Positions 42,818 through 50,453 of a stretch of DNA of 64,000 nt are shown here, one piece after another. The position numbers and the translations under genes were made by a program. Origin of the DNA: Dryocola clanedunensis_A (GTDB taxonomy: Bacteria > Pseudomonadota > Gammaproteobacteria > Enterobacterales > Enterobacteriaceae); NCBI GenBank assembly GCA_038405435.1, contig JBBYHZ010000011.1; one strand, given 5' to 3'. The notes beneath the pieces are model-generated. The model saw nothing but the letters and a program-made list of their open reading frames with translations, was not told the origin of the DNA and made no database searches. Within the stretch, counting starts at the first letter, position 1; every line of letters begins with the position of its first letter.

Positions 42818-42974
42818 ATCAACCAATTTTCTGCCCAAATGTCGGCATCAGTCTGTTTTCGCCACGGTTTCTGGCAACTGATGGCAGTCCGGCGTGAGTT
42901 GGGTAATTAACAGTCAGGTTAGTCGCCGCTTGCGGCTATTAGCAGTAATTTTCTGAATAAACTTGGAGGTTTTC

Positions 42975-43616
42975 ATGGCTGTCGCTGCCAACAAACGTTC
43001 GGTAATGACGCTGTTTTCCGGTCCTACTGACATCTATAGCCATCAGGTACGTATCGTGCTGGCCGAAAAGGGTGTTAGCGTTGAAATTGAGCATGTGGAA
43101 ACGGATAACCTGCCTCAGGATCTGATTGACCTCAACCCAAATCACAGCGTACCGACTCTGGTTGACCGCGAACTTACCCTGTGGGAATCCCGCATCATCA
43201 TGGAATATCTTGATGAGCGTTTCCCGCACCCGCCGTTAATGCCGGTATACCCTGTTGCTCGTGGTGAAAGTCGTCTGTACATGCACCGCATCGAGAAAGA
43301 CTGGTACACCCTGATGAACACAGTGGTGAACGGTTCTGCTCAGGAAGCTGACGCGGCCCGTAAACAGCTGCGCGAAGAGCTGCTGGCTATCGCTCCGGTG
43401 TTCACCCAGAAGCCGTTCTTCCTGAGCGATGAGTTCAGCCTGGTGGACTGCTACCTGGCTCCGCTGCTGTGGCGTTTACCGCAGATGGGTATTGAGCTGA
43501 CCGGTGCAGGCTCTAAAGAGATGAAAGGTTATATGACTCGCGTATTTGAGCGTGACTCCTTCCTGGCCTCTCTGACCGAACCTGAGCGCGAAATGCGTCT
43601 GCATACCCGAGGCTAA
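42975..43616 (+). CDS. sspA: Stringent starvation protein A
   Basis: RNA polymerase-associated regulator needed for acid tolerance in stationary phase, partly by lowering H-NS. The 213-residue protein has the glutathione-S-transferase fold (N-terminal thioredoxin-like domain SVMTLFSGPTDIYSHQVRIVLAEKGV, then all-helical domain) without GST catalytic function. ATG at 42975 follows GGAGG by 6 bases; a TTG four codons upstream is in frame but poorer. It is 3 bases before sspB. Confidence 0.97.
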   Translation: MAVAANKRSVMTLFSGPTDIYSHQVRIVLAEKGVSVEIEHVETDNLPQDLIDLNPNHSVPTLVDRELTLWESRIIMEYLDERFPHPPLMPVYPVARGESRLYMHRIEKDWYTLMNTVVNGSAQEADAARKQLREELLAIAPVFTQKPFFLSDEFSLVDCYLAPLLWRLPQMGIELTGAGSKEMKGYMTRVFERDSFLASLTEPEREMRLHTRG

Positions 43617-43619
43617 TGG

Positions 43620-44120
43620 ATGGATATGTCGCAATTGTCACCGCGTCGTCCCTATCTGCTCCGTGCTTTTTACGAGTGGCTACTGGATAACCAGCTCACG
43701 CCGCACCTGGTTGTGGATGTGACATTGCCAGGCGTGCATGTGCCGATGGAATATGCGCGCGACGGGCAAATTGTTCTGAATATCGCTCCGCGTGCGGTAG
43801 GAAACCTGGAGTTGGGTAACAACGACGTGACCTTTAACGCCCGTTTCGGCGGCGTTCCTCGTCAGGTGTTTGTTCCGATGGCAGCCGTGCTGGCGGTTTA
43901 CGCGCGTGAAAATGGTGCTGGCACCATGTTCGAGCCGGAAGCCAGCTATGACGGCGAAGCTGCCAGTCATAACGACGAGCAGGGCCCGGTCTCCGCTGAG
44001 CCAGAAATGGTCATGCAGGTAATTGATGGCGATCGCCCGGATCATGATGAAGATGATAACGGCCCGGACGATGAGCCACCTCCGCGCGGTGGACGCCCGG
44101 CGCTACGAGTAGTCAAGTAA
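43620..44120 (+). CDS. sspB: ClpXP adaptor SspB
   Basis: Delivers ssrA-tagged proteins and RseA fragments to ClpXP. The 166-residue protein has the substrate-binding domain (about 1-110), a disordered acidic linker (about 115-152), and the C-terminal ClpX-binding motif in RGGRPALRVVK. It follows sspA by 3 bases and ends at a terminator before nanR. Confidence 0.97.
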   Translation: MDMSQLSPRRPYLLRAFYEWLLDNQLTPHLVVDVTLPGVHVPMEYARDGQIVLNIAPRAVGNLELGNNDVTFNARFGGVPRQVFVPMAAVLAVYARENGAGTMFEPEASYDGEAASHNDEQGPVSAEPEMVMQVIDGDRPDHDEDDNGPDDEPPPRGGRPALRVVK

Positions 44121-44128
44121 CACCAGGG

Positions 44129-44151
44129 CCAGTCTGTCGACTGGCTTTTTC
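44129..44151 (+). terminator. Terminator of sspAB
   Basis: Stem GCCAGT / ACTGGC with loop CTGTCG followed by TTTTT, 8 bases after sspB. Confidence 0.82.
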
Positions 44152-44180
44152 TTCCCCTTACACGGCCCGACTCTGACGCT

Positions 44181-44963
44181 ATGAGCACTTTTGACGACCA
44201 GCCAGCTGAGACGACTGACACCATCGGACACGCGATGCGCCGTCGCCCGCTTGCACGTAAAAAGCTCTCAGACATGGTGGAAGAAGAGCTGGAACAGATG
44301 ATCCGCAGAAGGGAGTTTGCCGAAGGCGAGCAGCTTCCTTCCGAGCGTGAGCTGATGGCGTTCTTTAACGTTGGCCGGCCTTCGGTGCGCGAGGCGCTGG
44401 CCGCGCTCAAGCGCAAAGGCCTGGTGCAAATCAGCAACGGCGAGCGGGCACGCGTTTCGCGTCCGTCTGCGGACACCATCATCGGCGAGCTGTCCGGCGT
44501 GGCGAAAGATTTTCTCTCCCGTCCCGGCGGCATTGCCCATTTCGAACAGCTAAGGCTGTTTTTTGAATCAAGCCTGGTTCGCTATGCGGCGGAATTTGCC
44601 AGCAACGAGCAGATTGCCCGCCTGGGTAAAGCGCTGGAGATGAACAGCCAGTCGCTGGATGACAACGATCTGTTTATCCGCTCTGATATTGAGTTTCACC
44701 GCGAGCTGGCAGAAATCCCCGATAACCCCATTTTTATGGCCGTGCACGTAGCGCTGCTGGACTGGCTGATTGCCGCGCGTCCCGCAGTTCCACAGGAAGA
44801 GCTGCACGCGCATAACAATGTCAGCTACCAGCAGCATATTGAGATCTACAGGGCGATTGAGGCCCGCGATCCGGACGCCGCAGACGCCGCGCTTAAAGCT
44901 CATCTGAAAAGCGTTTTTGCCGCTTATTACAAAACCCCAGCGAAGCGTTCAGCGAAAAAGTAG
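44181..44963 (+). CDS. nanR: Sialic acid operon repressor NanR (GntR/FadR family)
   Basis: Represses the nan genes; N-acetylneuraminate relieves it. The 260-residue protein has the N-terminal winged helix (FAEGEQLPSERELMAFFNVGRPSVREALAALKRKGLVQI) and a FadR-type C-terminal ligand domain with metal-binding residues in FIRSDIEFHRELAEIPDNPIF. The N-terminal extension typical of NanR is present. It is directly upstream of nanA on the same strand, with a triple GGTATA operator between. Confidence 0.96.
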   Translation: MSTFDDQPAETTDTIGHAMRRRPLARKKLSDMVEEELEQMIRRREFAEGEQLPSERELMAFFNVGRPSVREALAALKRKGLVQISNGERARVSRPSADTIIGELSGVAKDFLSRPGGIAHFEQLRLFFESSLVRYAAEFASNEQIARLGKALEMNSQSLDDNDLFIRSDIEFHRELAEIPDNPIFMAVHVALLDWLIAARPAVPQEELHAHNNVSYQQHIEIYRAIEARDPDAADAALKAHLKSVFAAYYKTPAKRSAKK

Positions 44964-45014
44964 ATCCGTAGCGATCTGCGACATACCCCGCACTCATTCA
45001 CACCCATCATCATT

Positions 45015-45036
45015 TCCTATGAACAGGATCACATCC
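45015..45036 (+). promoter_or_regulatory. CRP-type site upstream of nanA
   Basis: TATGA-ACAGGA-TCACA fits 9 of 10 key CRP positions, centred about 58 bases before the NanR operator. Catabolite control of nan is known in E. coli. Confidence 0.6.
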
Positions 45037-45072
45037 TGACCGCTTCACGGTATGGCGTTTAGTTTTTGATCT

Positions 45073-45095
45073 GGTATAACAGGTATAAAGGTATA
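45073..45095 (+). promoter_or_regulatory. NanR operator: three GGTATA repeats
   Basis: GGTATA occurs at 45073, 45082 and 45090, the triple direct repeat known as the NanR operator in E. coli, which binds NanR dimers cooperatively. It lies 38 bases before nanA and probably overlaps the promoter start region. Confidence 0.92.
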
Positions 45096-45132
45096 TCAAT
45101 CAGATTAAAAACCACACAATACAGAGGCGTAT

Positions 45133-46032
45133 ATGACACAGAAACTTCGGGGCGTGATGCCGGCACTGCTCACTCCTTTCAATCAGCAGCAGCAGGTGGA
45201 TACGGACAGCCTGCGCCGCCTGGTGCGTTTTAACGTTGAGCAGGGCGTGGACGGCCTGTACGTTGGCGGCTCGACCGGAGAGGCCTTCCTGCAAAGCGTC
45301 CAGGAGCGCGAGCAGGTTCTGGAGATCGTCGCCGAAGAGGCAAAGGGTAAAGTGACGCTGATTGCCCACGTCGGAGCCATCAGCACCCAGGAGAGCCAGA
45401 CTCTGGGAGCCGCCGCGCATCGCTACGGATTTGATGCCGTCTCTGCGGTCACGCCGTTCTACTATCCATTCAGCTTCAACGAGCACTGCGATCATTACCG
45501 CGCGGTTATCGACGCCTCAGGCGGGCTGCCGATGGTGGTCTATAACATCCCGGCGCTCAGCGGCGTGAAGCTGACGCTGGATCAGATTGCCACGCTTATC
45601 AGCCTGCCGGGCGTCGGCGCGCTGAAACAAACCTCCGGCGATCTGTATGAAATGGAAAAGATCCGCCGTGCGCATCCCGATCTGGTGCTTTACAACGGCT
45701 ATGATGAAATCTTTGCCTCCGGCCTGCTGGCGGGGGCCGACGGTGGCATCGGCAGCACTTATAACGTGATGGGCTGGCGCTATCTGGCGATCAGGCGGGC
45801 TGTTCAGGAAGGAGACGTTGCGCGCGCCATGCGGCTGCAAAGCGAGTGTAACAAGGTCATCGACCTGCTGATTAAGGTCGGCGTCTTCCGCGGCCTGAAA
45901 ACGCTGCTGCACTACATGGATATCGTTGCCGTACCGCTTTGCCGGAAACCTTTCGCACCGGTGGATGAGCAGTATTTACCGGAACTGAAAGCGCTGGCGC
46001 TTAAGCTGCAGGCGGAACGCGCTTCATTCTGA
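45133..46032 (+). CDS. nanA: N-acetylneuraminate lyase
   Basis: Cleaves sialic acid to N-acetylmannosamine and pyruvate. The 299-residue TIM-barrel protein has the DHDPS family motifs VGGSTGEAFLQSVQERE (GSTGE substrate loop), the catalytic Tyr in VVYNIPALSG and the Schiff-base Lys in GALKQTSGDLYEME. Ribosome site AGAGG lies 5 bases before ATG. It is the first structural gene of the operon. Confidence 0.97.
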   Translation: MTQKLRGVMPALLTPFNQQQQVDTDSLRRLVRFNVEQGVDGLYVGGSTGEAFLQSVQEREQVLEIVAEEAKGKVTLIAHVGAISTQESQTLGAAAHRYGFDAVSAVTPFYYPFSFNEHCDHYRAVIDASGGLPMVVYNIPALSGVKLTLDQIATLISLPGVGALKQTSGDLYEMEKIRRAHPDLVLYNGYDEIFASGLLAGADGGIGSTYNVMGWRYLAIRRAVQEGDVARAMRLQSECNKVIDLLIKVGVFRGLKTLLHYMDIVAVPLCRKPFAPVDEQYLPELKALALKLQAERASF

Positions 46033-46038
46033 TCCGTA

Positions 46039-46105
46039 ATGCCGGGCAGCCCGGCATTACTACGACTTCCAGACCTAACCAAAGGGCGGGTAGCTGACTA
46101 CCCGC
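46039..46105 (+). other. Two hairpins between nanA and nanT
   Basis: ATGCCGGG / CCCGGCAT with a 3-base loop (46039-46057) and GCGGGTAG / CTACCCGC with loop CTGA (46086-46105) fill the 87-base gap. Neither has a T-run. They could shield the nanA message end and set the nanA:nanT ratio. Confidence 0.6.
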
Positions 46106-46119
46106 GCCGGGAGTGCTTT

Positions 46120-47613
46120 ATGAATAACACTACCCAACAGATCCCGTGGCATCGTCATTTAACCAGACCGCAGTGGAAGGCCTTTTCGGCGGCGTGGATT
46201 GGCTACCTGCTGGATGGTTTTGATTTTGTTCTGATAGCGTTAGTCCTCACTGAAATACAAAGCGAGTTCGGCCTCACTACCATTCAGGCCGCCAGCCTGA
46301 TCTCGGCGGCGTTTATCTCCCGCTGGTTCGGCGGGCTGGTGCTGGGGGCGATGGGCGATCGCTACGGGCGCAAGCTCGCGATGATCACCAGCATCGTGCT
46401 TTTTTCGGTCGGTACGCTGGCCTGCGGTTTCGCGCCGGGCTTCACGACCATGTTTATTGCCCGTCTGGTCATCGGCATGGGGATGGCGGGGGAGTATGGC
46501 TCCAGCGCCACCTACGTGATAGAGAGCTGGCCGAAGCACCTGCGCAACAAGGCGAGCGGATTCCTGATCTCCGGCTTTTCCATTGGGGCCGTGCTGGCCG
46601 CGCAGGTCTATAGCGTTGTCGTCCCTGAATGGGGCTGGAGGGCGCTGTTCTTCATCGGCATTTTACCGATTATATTCGCGCTGTGGCTGCGCAAAAGCAT
46701 CCCGGAGGCAGAGGACTGGCAGCAGAAGTTTGCCGATAAGAAACCAACCAAAACGATGGTGGATATTCTCTATCGCGGCGAGCACAGGGTTATAAATATT
46801 TGCCTGACGTTTGTCGTGGCGACGGCGCTCTACTTCTGTTTCTCCGGCAAGATTGGCAACGCGGCGATCATCGCCGCACTGGGCCTGGTCTGCGCCGCGG
46901 CGTTCATCAGTTTTATGGTGCAAAGCAGCGGCAAGCGCTGGCCGACGGGCGTCACGCTGATGGTCGTGGTGTTCTTCGCCTTCCTCTATTCCTGGCCGAT
47001 TCAGGCTCTGCTGCCAACGTATCTTAAAACCGATCTGGGCTATGACCCGGCGATGGTCGCCCATATGCTGTTCTTCAGCGGCTTTGGGGCAGCGGTGGGC
47101 TGCTGCGTCGGCGGTTTTCTTGGCGACTGGCTGGGCACGCGCAAAGCCTATGTTTACAGCCTGCTGGTGTCACAGCTGCTGATCATCCCGGTCTTTGCGA
47201 TTGGCGGCGGGAATCTCTGGGTGCTCGGCCTGCTGCTGTTCTTCCAGCAGATGCTGGGCCAGGGCATCTCCGGCATTTTGCCGAAGCTCATCGGCGGATA
47301 TTTCGATACCGAGCAGCGGGCAGCAGGCCTTGGCTTTACCTACAACGTGGGTGCCCTTGGCGGCGCGCTGGCCCCGGTGATTGGCGCGGCCATCGCACAG
47401 CGTCTTGATTTAGGCACTGCGCTGGCGTCGCTCTCCTTTACCCTCACGTTTGTGGTGATCCTGCTGATTGGGCTGGATATGCCGTCGCGCATTCAGCGCT
47501 GGATCCACCCGGAAGCCGTGCGCACTCACGACTCCATCGACGGCAAGCCGTTTAGCGGCGCGGTTATTCCAGCAGGCCAGAAACGTTCGCTGGTCCAAAA
47601 GGTGGTGAAATGA
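46120..47613 (+). CDS. nanT: Sialic acid transporter NanT
   Basis: Proton-driven importer of N-acetylneuraminate in the inner membrane. The 497-residue MFS protein has 12 core spans plus two extra central ones, and motifs LDGFDFVLIALVLTEIQ, GALGDRYGRK-like GAMGDRYGRKLAM, and GMAGEYGSSATYVIESWPKHLRNKASGFLISGFS. ATG at 46120 follows GGGAG by 7 bases and matches E. coli NanT. The stop overlaps the nanK start (ATGA). nanE, which lies here in E. coli, is absent. Confidence 0.96.
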   Translation: MNNTTQQIPWHRHLTRPQWKAFSAAWIGYLLDGFDFVLIALVLTEIQSEFGLTTIQAASLISAAFISRWFGGLVLGAMGDRYGRKLAMITSIVLFSVGTLACGFAPGFTTMFIARLVIGMGMAGEYGSSATYVIESWPKHLRNKASGFLISGFSIGAVLAAQVYSVVVPEWGWRALFFIGILPIIFALWLRKSIPEAEDWQQKFADKKPTKTMVDILYRGEHRVINICLTFVVATALYFCFSGKIGNAAIIAALGLVCAAAFISFMVQSSGKRWPTGVTLMVVVFFAFLYSWPIQALLPTYLKTDLGYDPAMVAHMLFFSGFGAAVGCCVGGFLGDWLGTRKAYVYSLLVSQLLIIPVFAIGGGNLWVLGLLLFFQQMLGQGISGILPKLIGGYFDTEQRAAGLGFTYNVGALGGALAPVIGAAIAQRLDLGTALASLSFTLTFVVILLIGLDMPSRIQRWIHPEAVRTHDSIDGKPFSGAVIPAGQKRSLVQKVVK

Positions 47614-48485
47614 GCACGCTGGCCATCGACCTTGGCGGCACGAAAATCGCCGCCGCGCTGGTGGACGAGGCGCTTAACATCACCGGGCTGCGTACCGCTG
47701 CAACGCCTGCCAGCAAAACGCCGGAGGCGCTGCGAGCCTGTCTGACCGAACTGGTCACGCCTCTGGCGGCAAATGCGCGGCGCGTCGCGGTCGCTTCGAC
47801 GGGGATAATCAAAGATGGCGTCCTGACGGCGATTAACCCTGAAAACCTGGGCGGCCTGGCAAGCTTCCCGCTAAAGGATGTGCTAACCCAGCTTACCGGG
47901 CTGCCGTGCCTCACGGTGAACGACGCGCAGGCGGCTGCATGGGCGGAGTACCGTCCGCTGGCGGGAAAGATCAGCGATATGGTCTTTCTGACGGTTTCCA
48001 CCGGCGTTGGCGGCGGCATTATCAGCGACGGCAGGCTGCTGGTGGGCAGTGGCGGACTGGCCGGGCATCTTGGGCATACGCTTGCCGACCCGAACGGGCC
48101 ACGCTGCGGCTGCGGACGAATTGGCTGCGTGGAAGCTATCGCTTCCGGCCGCGGTATTGCGGCGGCGGCAAAGGGGGAGCTGGCAGGCTGTGATGCCAGG
48201 GCGATTTTTGGCCATGCGGCGGAAGGCAATCCCCAGGCCGTGTTATTGATACAGCGCTCGGCCAGGGCGCTGGCGCGGCTGATTGCCGACGTGAAAGCCG
48301 TGACGGACTGCCAGTGCGTGGTGACAGGGGGCAGCGTCGGGCTCAGCGAAGGGTATTTATCTTTAGTCAAAACCTTTCTTGCCGAAGAGCCGGAGACCTA
48401 CCGCTCCCCGCTATACCCGGCAAGATATCAACACAACGCGGGCCTGCTGGGCGCCGCGCTGTTAGCACAGGAAGCCATCCCATGA
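47610..48485 (+). CDS. nanK: N-acetylmannosamine kinase
   Basis: Phosphorylates ManNAc to ManNAc-6-phosphate. The 291-residue ROK-family protein has the phosphate loop LAIDLGGTKIAAALVD, the catalytic Asp in LTVNDAQAAAWAEY, the glycine-rich VSTGVGGGIISDGRLLVG and the zinc motif CGCGRIGCVE. It overlaps nanT and yhcH by ATGA on both sides, so the three are translationally coupled. Its product needs an epimerase (NanE), which is not encoded in this window. Confidence 0.95.
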   Translation: MSTLAIDLGGTKIAAALVDEALNITGLRTAATPASKTPEALRACLTELVTPLAANARRVAVASTGIIKDGVLTAINPENLGGLASFPLKDVLTQLTGLPCLTVNDAQAAAWAEYRPLAGKISDMVFLTVSTGVGGGIISDGRLLVGSGGLAGHLGHTLADPNGPRCGCGRIGCVEAIASGRGIAAAAKGELAGCDARAIFGHAAEGNPQAVLLIQRSARALARLIADVKAVTDCQCVVTGGSVGLSEGYLSLVKTFLAEEPETYRSPLYPARYQHNAGLLGAALLAQEAIP

Positions 48486-48949
48486 TTAGCGGAGAGTTTC
48501 ACCATCCTGAATCCGCAGGATTACCCGCCGCGCTGGTTAATGCCGTTCGCGTGGCGTTAGCCCATGAACCGCAGCATAAGGAACCGGGCAGCTATCCCTT
48601 ACAGGGCGAGAAGCTCTTTATGAATATTATGGAATTCGCGACTTCCTCACCGGACGAGAAAAAAGCCGAGCAGCACGAGGCCTACGTGGATATCCAGCTT
48701 CTGCTGTCGGGAGATGAACAAATCTATTATGGATTTTACGGCAGCGCGCGTGAATGTGAGGAGCAGCACGTTGAGGAGGATTATCAGCTGTGCAACCACA
48801 TTGAGAATCAGCAGGTGCTGACGTTACGGGCAGGGCAGTTTGCGGTGTTTATGCCAAACGAGCCGCATAAGCCTGGCTGTATCGTGACGCGGCCCGCCGC
48901 CATCAAGAAAGTCGTTATCAAGGTGCATCGCAGCCTGCTCGTGGCATAA
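48482..48949 (+). CDS. nanQ: YhcH/NanQ, N-acetylneuraminate anomerase
   Basis: Cupin-like protein of the YhcH/YjgK/YiaL family; the E. coli homologue speeds interconversion of sialic acid anomers. The 155-residue protein shows the metal-binding pattern EQHEAYVDIQLLLSGDEQIYYG and FAVFMPNEPHKPGC. It starts inside the nanK stop (ATGA) and is the last gene of the operon. Confidence 0.92.
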   Translation: MISGEFHHPESAGLPAALVNAVRVALAHEPQHKEPGSYPLQGEKLFMNIMEFATSSPDEKKAEQHEAYVDIQLLLSGDEQIYYGFYGSARECEEQHVEEDYQLCNHIENQQVLTLRAGQFAVFMPNEPHKPGCIVTRPAAIKKVVIKVHRSLLVA

Positions 48950-48983
48950 AAAAACCGGAGGCAACATGTCCTCCGGCTTTTTT
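48950..48983. terminator. Bidirectional terminator between nanQ and gltD
   Basis: Stem AAAACCGGAGG / CCTCCGGCTTTT with an 8-base loop, A-run on one side and T-run on the other. Confidence 0.9.
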
Positions 48984-48990
48984 GTCAGCA

Positions 48991-49019
48991 GGTCGGATAA
49001 GCGTTAGCGCCATCCGACA
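48991..49019. repeat. REP-like element
   Basis: GTCGGATAAGCGTTAGCGCC followed by ATCCGAC forms an imperfect hairpin with the GTCGGAT / ATCCGAC arms typical of enterobacterial repetitive extragenic palindromes. It lies between the gltD stop and the nan terminator. It is the only clear one I see in the window. Confidence 0.75.
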
Positions 49020-49025
49020 CGGGCA

Positions 49026-50444
49026 TTACACTTCCAGGTAGTTCAGGATCCCGTCAGCCGCTTTACGGCCTTCGGCAATCGCCGTTACCACCAGGTCCGA
49101 ACCACGCACCGCATCGCCACCGGCGAAGATTTTCGGGTTGCTGGTCTGGAACGGGTTATCGCTGCCTTCCGGTGCCAGAATGCGGCCCTGGCTGTCCAGC
49201 TCCACGCTGTGTTTTTCCAGCCACTGCATGCTGTGCGGACGGAAGCCAAACGCCATTACCACCGCATCTGCCGGAACTACATGTTCTGAACCGGCAACGA
49301 TTTCCGGACGACGGCGACCGTTGGCATCCGGAGCGCCCAGCTCTGTGCGAGCGAACTTCACGCCGGAGACGCGACCGTTGGCGTTGATCTCCACGCCCAG
49401 CGGCTGTGCGTTGAACTGGAACTCAACGCCTTCTTCACGCGCGTTTTTCACTTCGCGTCTGGAGCCAGGCATGTTCTCTTCGTCGCGACGATAAGCACAG
49501 ATAACGTGCGATGCGCCCTGACGAACGGAGGTCCGCACGCAGTCCATCGCGGTATCACCACCGCCAAGAACCACCACGCGTTTACCTTCCATATTCACAT
49601 ACGGCTCTTCAACGGTTTCACCGAAGCCCATCATTTGCTTGGTGTTGGCAATGAGGAACGGCAGGGCGTCGTAAACGCCTGGCGCATCTTCATTCTCTAA
49701 ACCACCGCGCATGGACTGGTAGGTACCGACGCCCAGGAAGACCGAATCAAACTCGCTCAGCAGGTCGTCGATTTGCACATCGCGGCCCACTTCGGTGTTC
49801 AGTTTGAATTCAATGCCCATACCGCTGAAGATTTCGCGGCGCTTGGTCATAACGTCTTTTTCCAGCTTGAAGGCCGGGATGCCGAAGGTCAGCAGGCCGC
49901 CGATCTCCGGATGACGGTCGTAAACCACCGCCTTCACGCCGTTGCGCGCCAGCACGTCCGCACAGGCCAGCCCGGCAGGGCCAGCACCGATGATTGCCAC
50001 ACGCTTGCCGGTTTGCTTCACGCCGGTCAGGTCCGGCTTCCAGCCCATCTCAATCGCTTTATCGTTGATATAGCGTTCGATGTTGCCGATGGTGACGGCA
50101 CCGAACTCGTCGTTCAGGGTGCAGGAACCTTCGCACAGGCGGTCCTGTGGGCATACGCGACCGCACACTTCCGGCAGGCTGTTGGTCTGGTGAGACAGCT
50201 CAGCCGCTTCAATGATGCGCCCTTCGTTGGCCAGCTTCAGCCAGTTTGGAATGTAGTTATGAACCGGGCATTTCCATTCGCAGTAAGGGTTGCCGCAGGA
50301 CAGGCAGCGGTCTGCCTGCGCCTTGGCCTGGCCTTCTGAGAACGGCTCGTAAATTTCCACAAATTCAATTTTACGGATCTTGAGCGGTTTCTTTGGCGGA
50401 TCAACGCGCTGTAAGTCGATAAATTGATAAACGTTTTGACTCAT
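49026..50444 (-). CDS. gltD: Glutamate synthase small (beta) subunit
   Basis: FAD subunit that takes electrons from NADPH for the large subunit. The 472-residue protein has N-terminal Cys clusters for iron-sulfur centres (CLSCGNPYCEWKCPVHNYIP and CGRVCPQDRLCEGSC), the FAD motif VAIIGAGPAGLACADVLARNG and the NADPH motif VVVLGGGDTAMDCVRT. It follows gltB by 9 bases. E. coli gltF is not found downstream. Confidence 0.98.
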   Translation of the reverse strand: MSQNVYQFIDLQRVDPPKKPLKIRKIEFVEIYEPFSEGQAKAQADRCLSCGNPYCEWKCPVHNYIPNWLKLANEGRIIEAAELSHQTNSLPEVCGRVCPQDRLCEGSCTLNDEFGAVTIGNIERYINDKAIEMGWKPDLTGVKQTGKRVAIIGAGPAGLACADVLARNGVKAVVYDRHPEIGGLLTFGIPAFKLEKDVMTKRREIFSGMGIEFKLNTEVGRDVQIDDLLSEFDSVFLGVGTYQSMRGGLENEDAPGVYDALPFLIANTKQMMGFGETVEEPYVNMEGKRVVVLGGGDTAMDCVRTSVRQGASHVICAYRRDEENMPGSRREVKNAREEGVEFQFNAQPLGVEINANGRVSGVKFARTELGAPDANGRRRPEIVAGSEHVVPADAVVMAFGFRPHSMQWLEKHSVELDSQGRILAPEGSDNPFQTSNPKIFAGGDAVRGSDLVVTAIAEGRKAADGILNYLEV

Positions 50445-50453
50445 CGTAACCTC

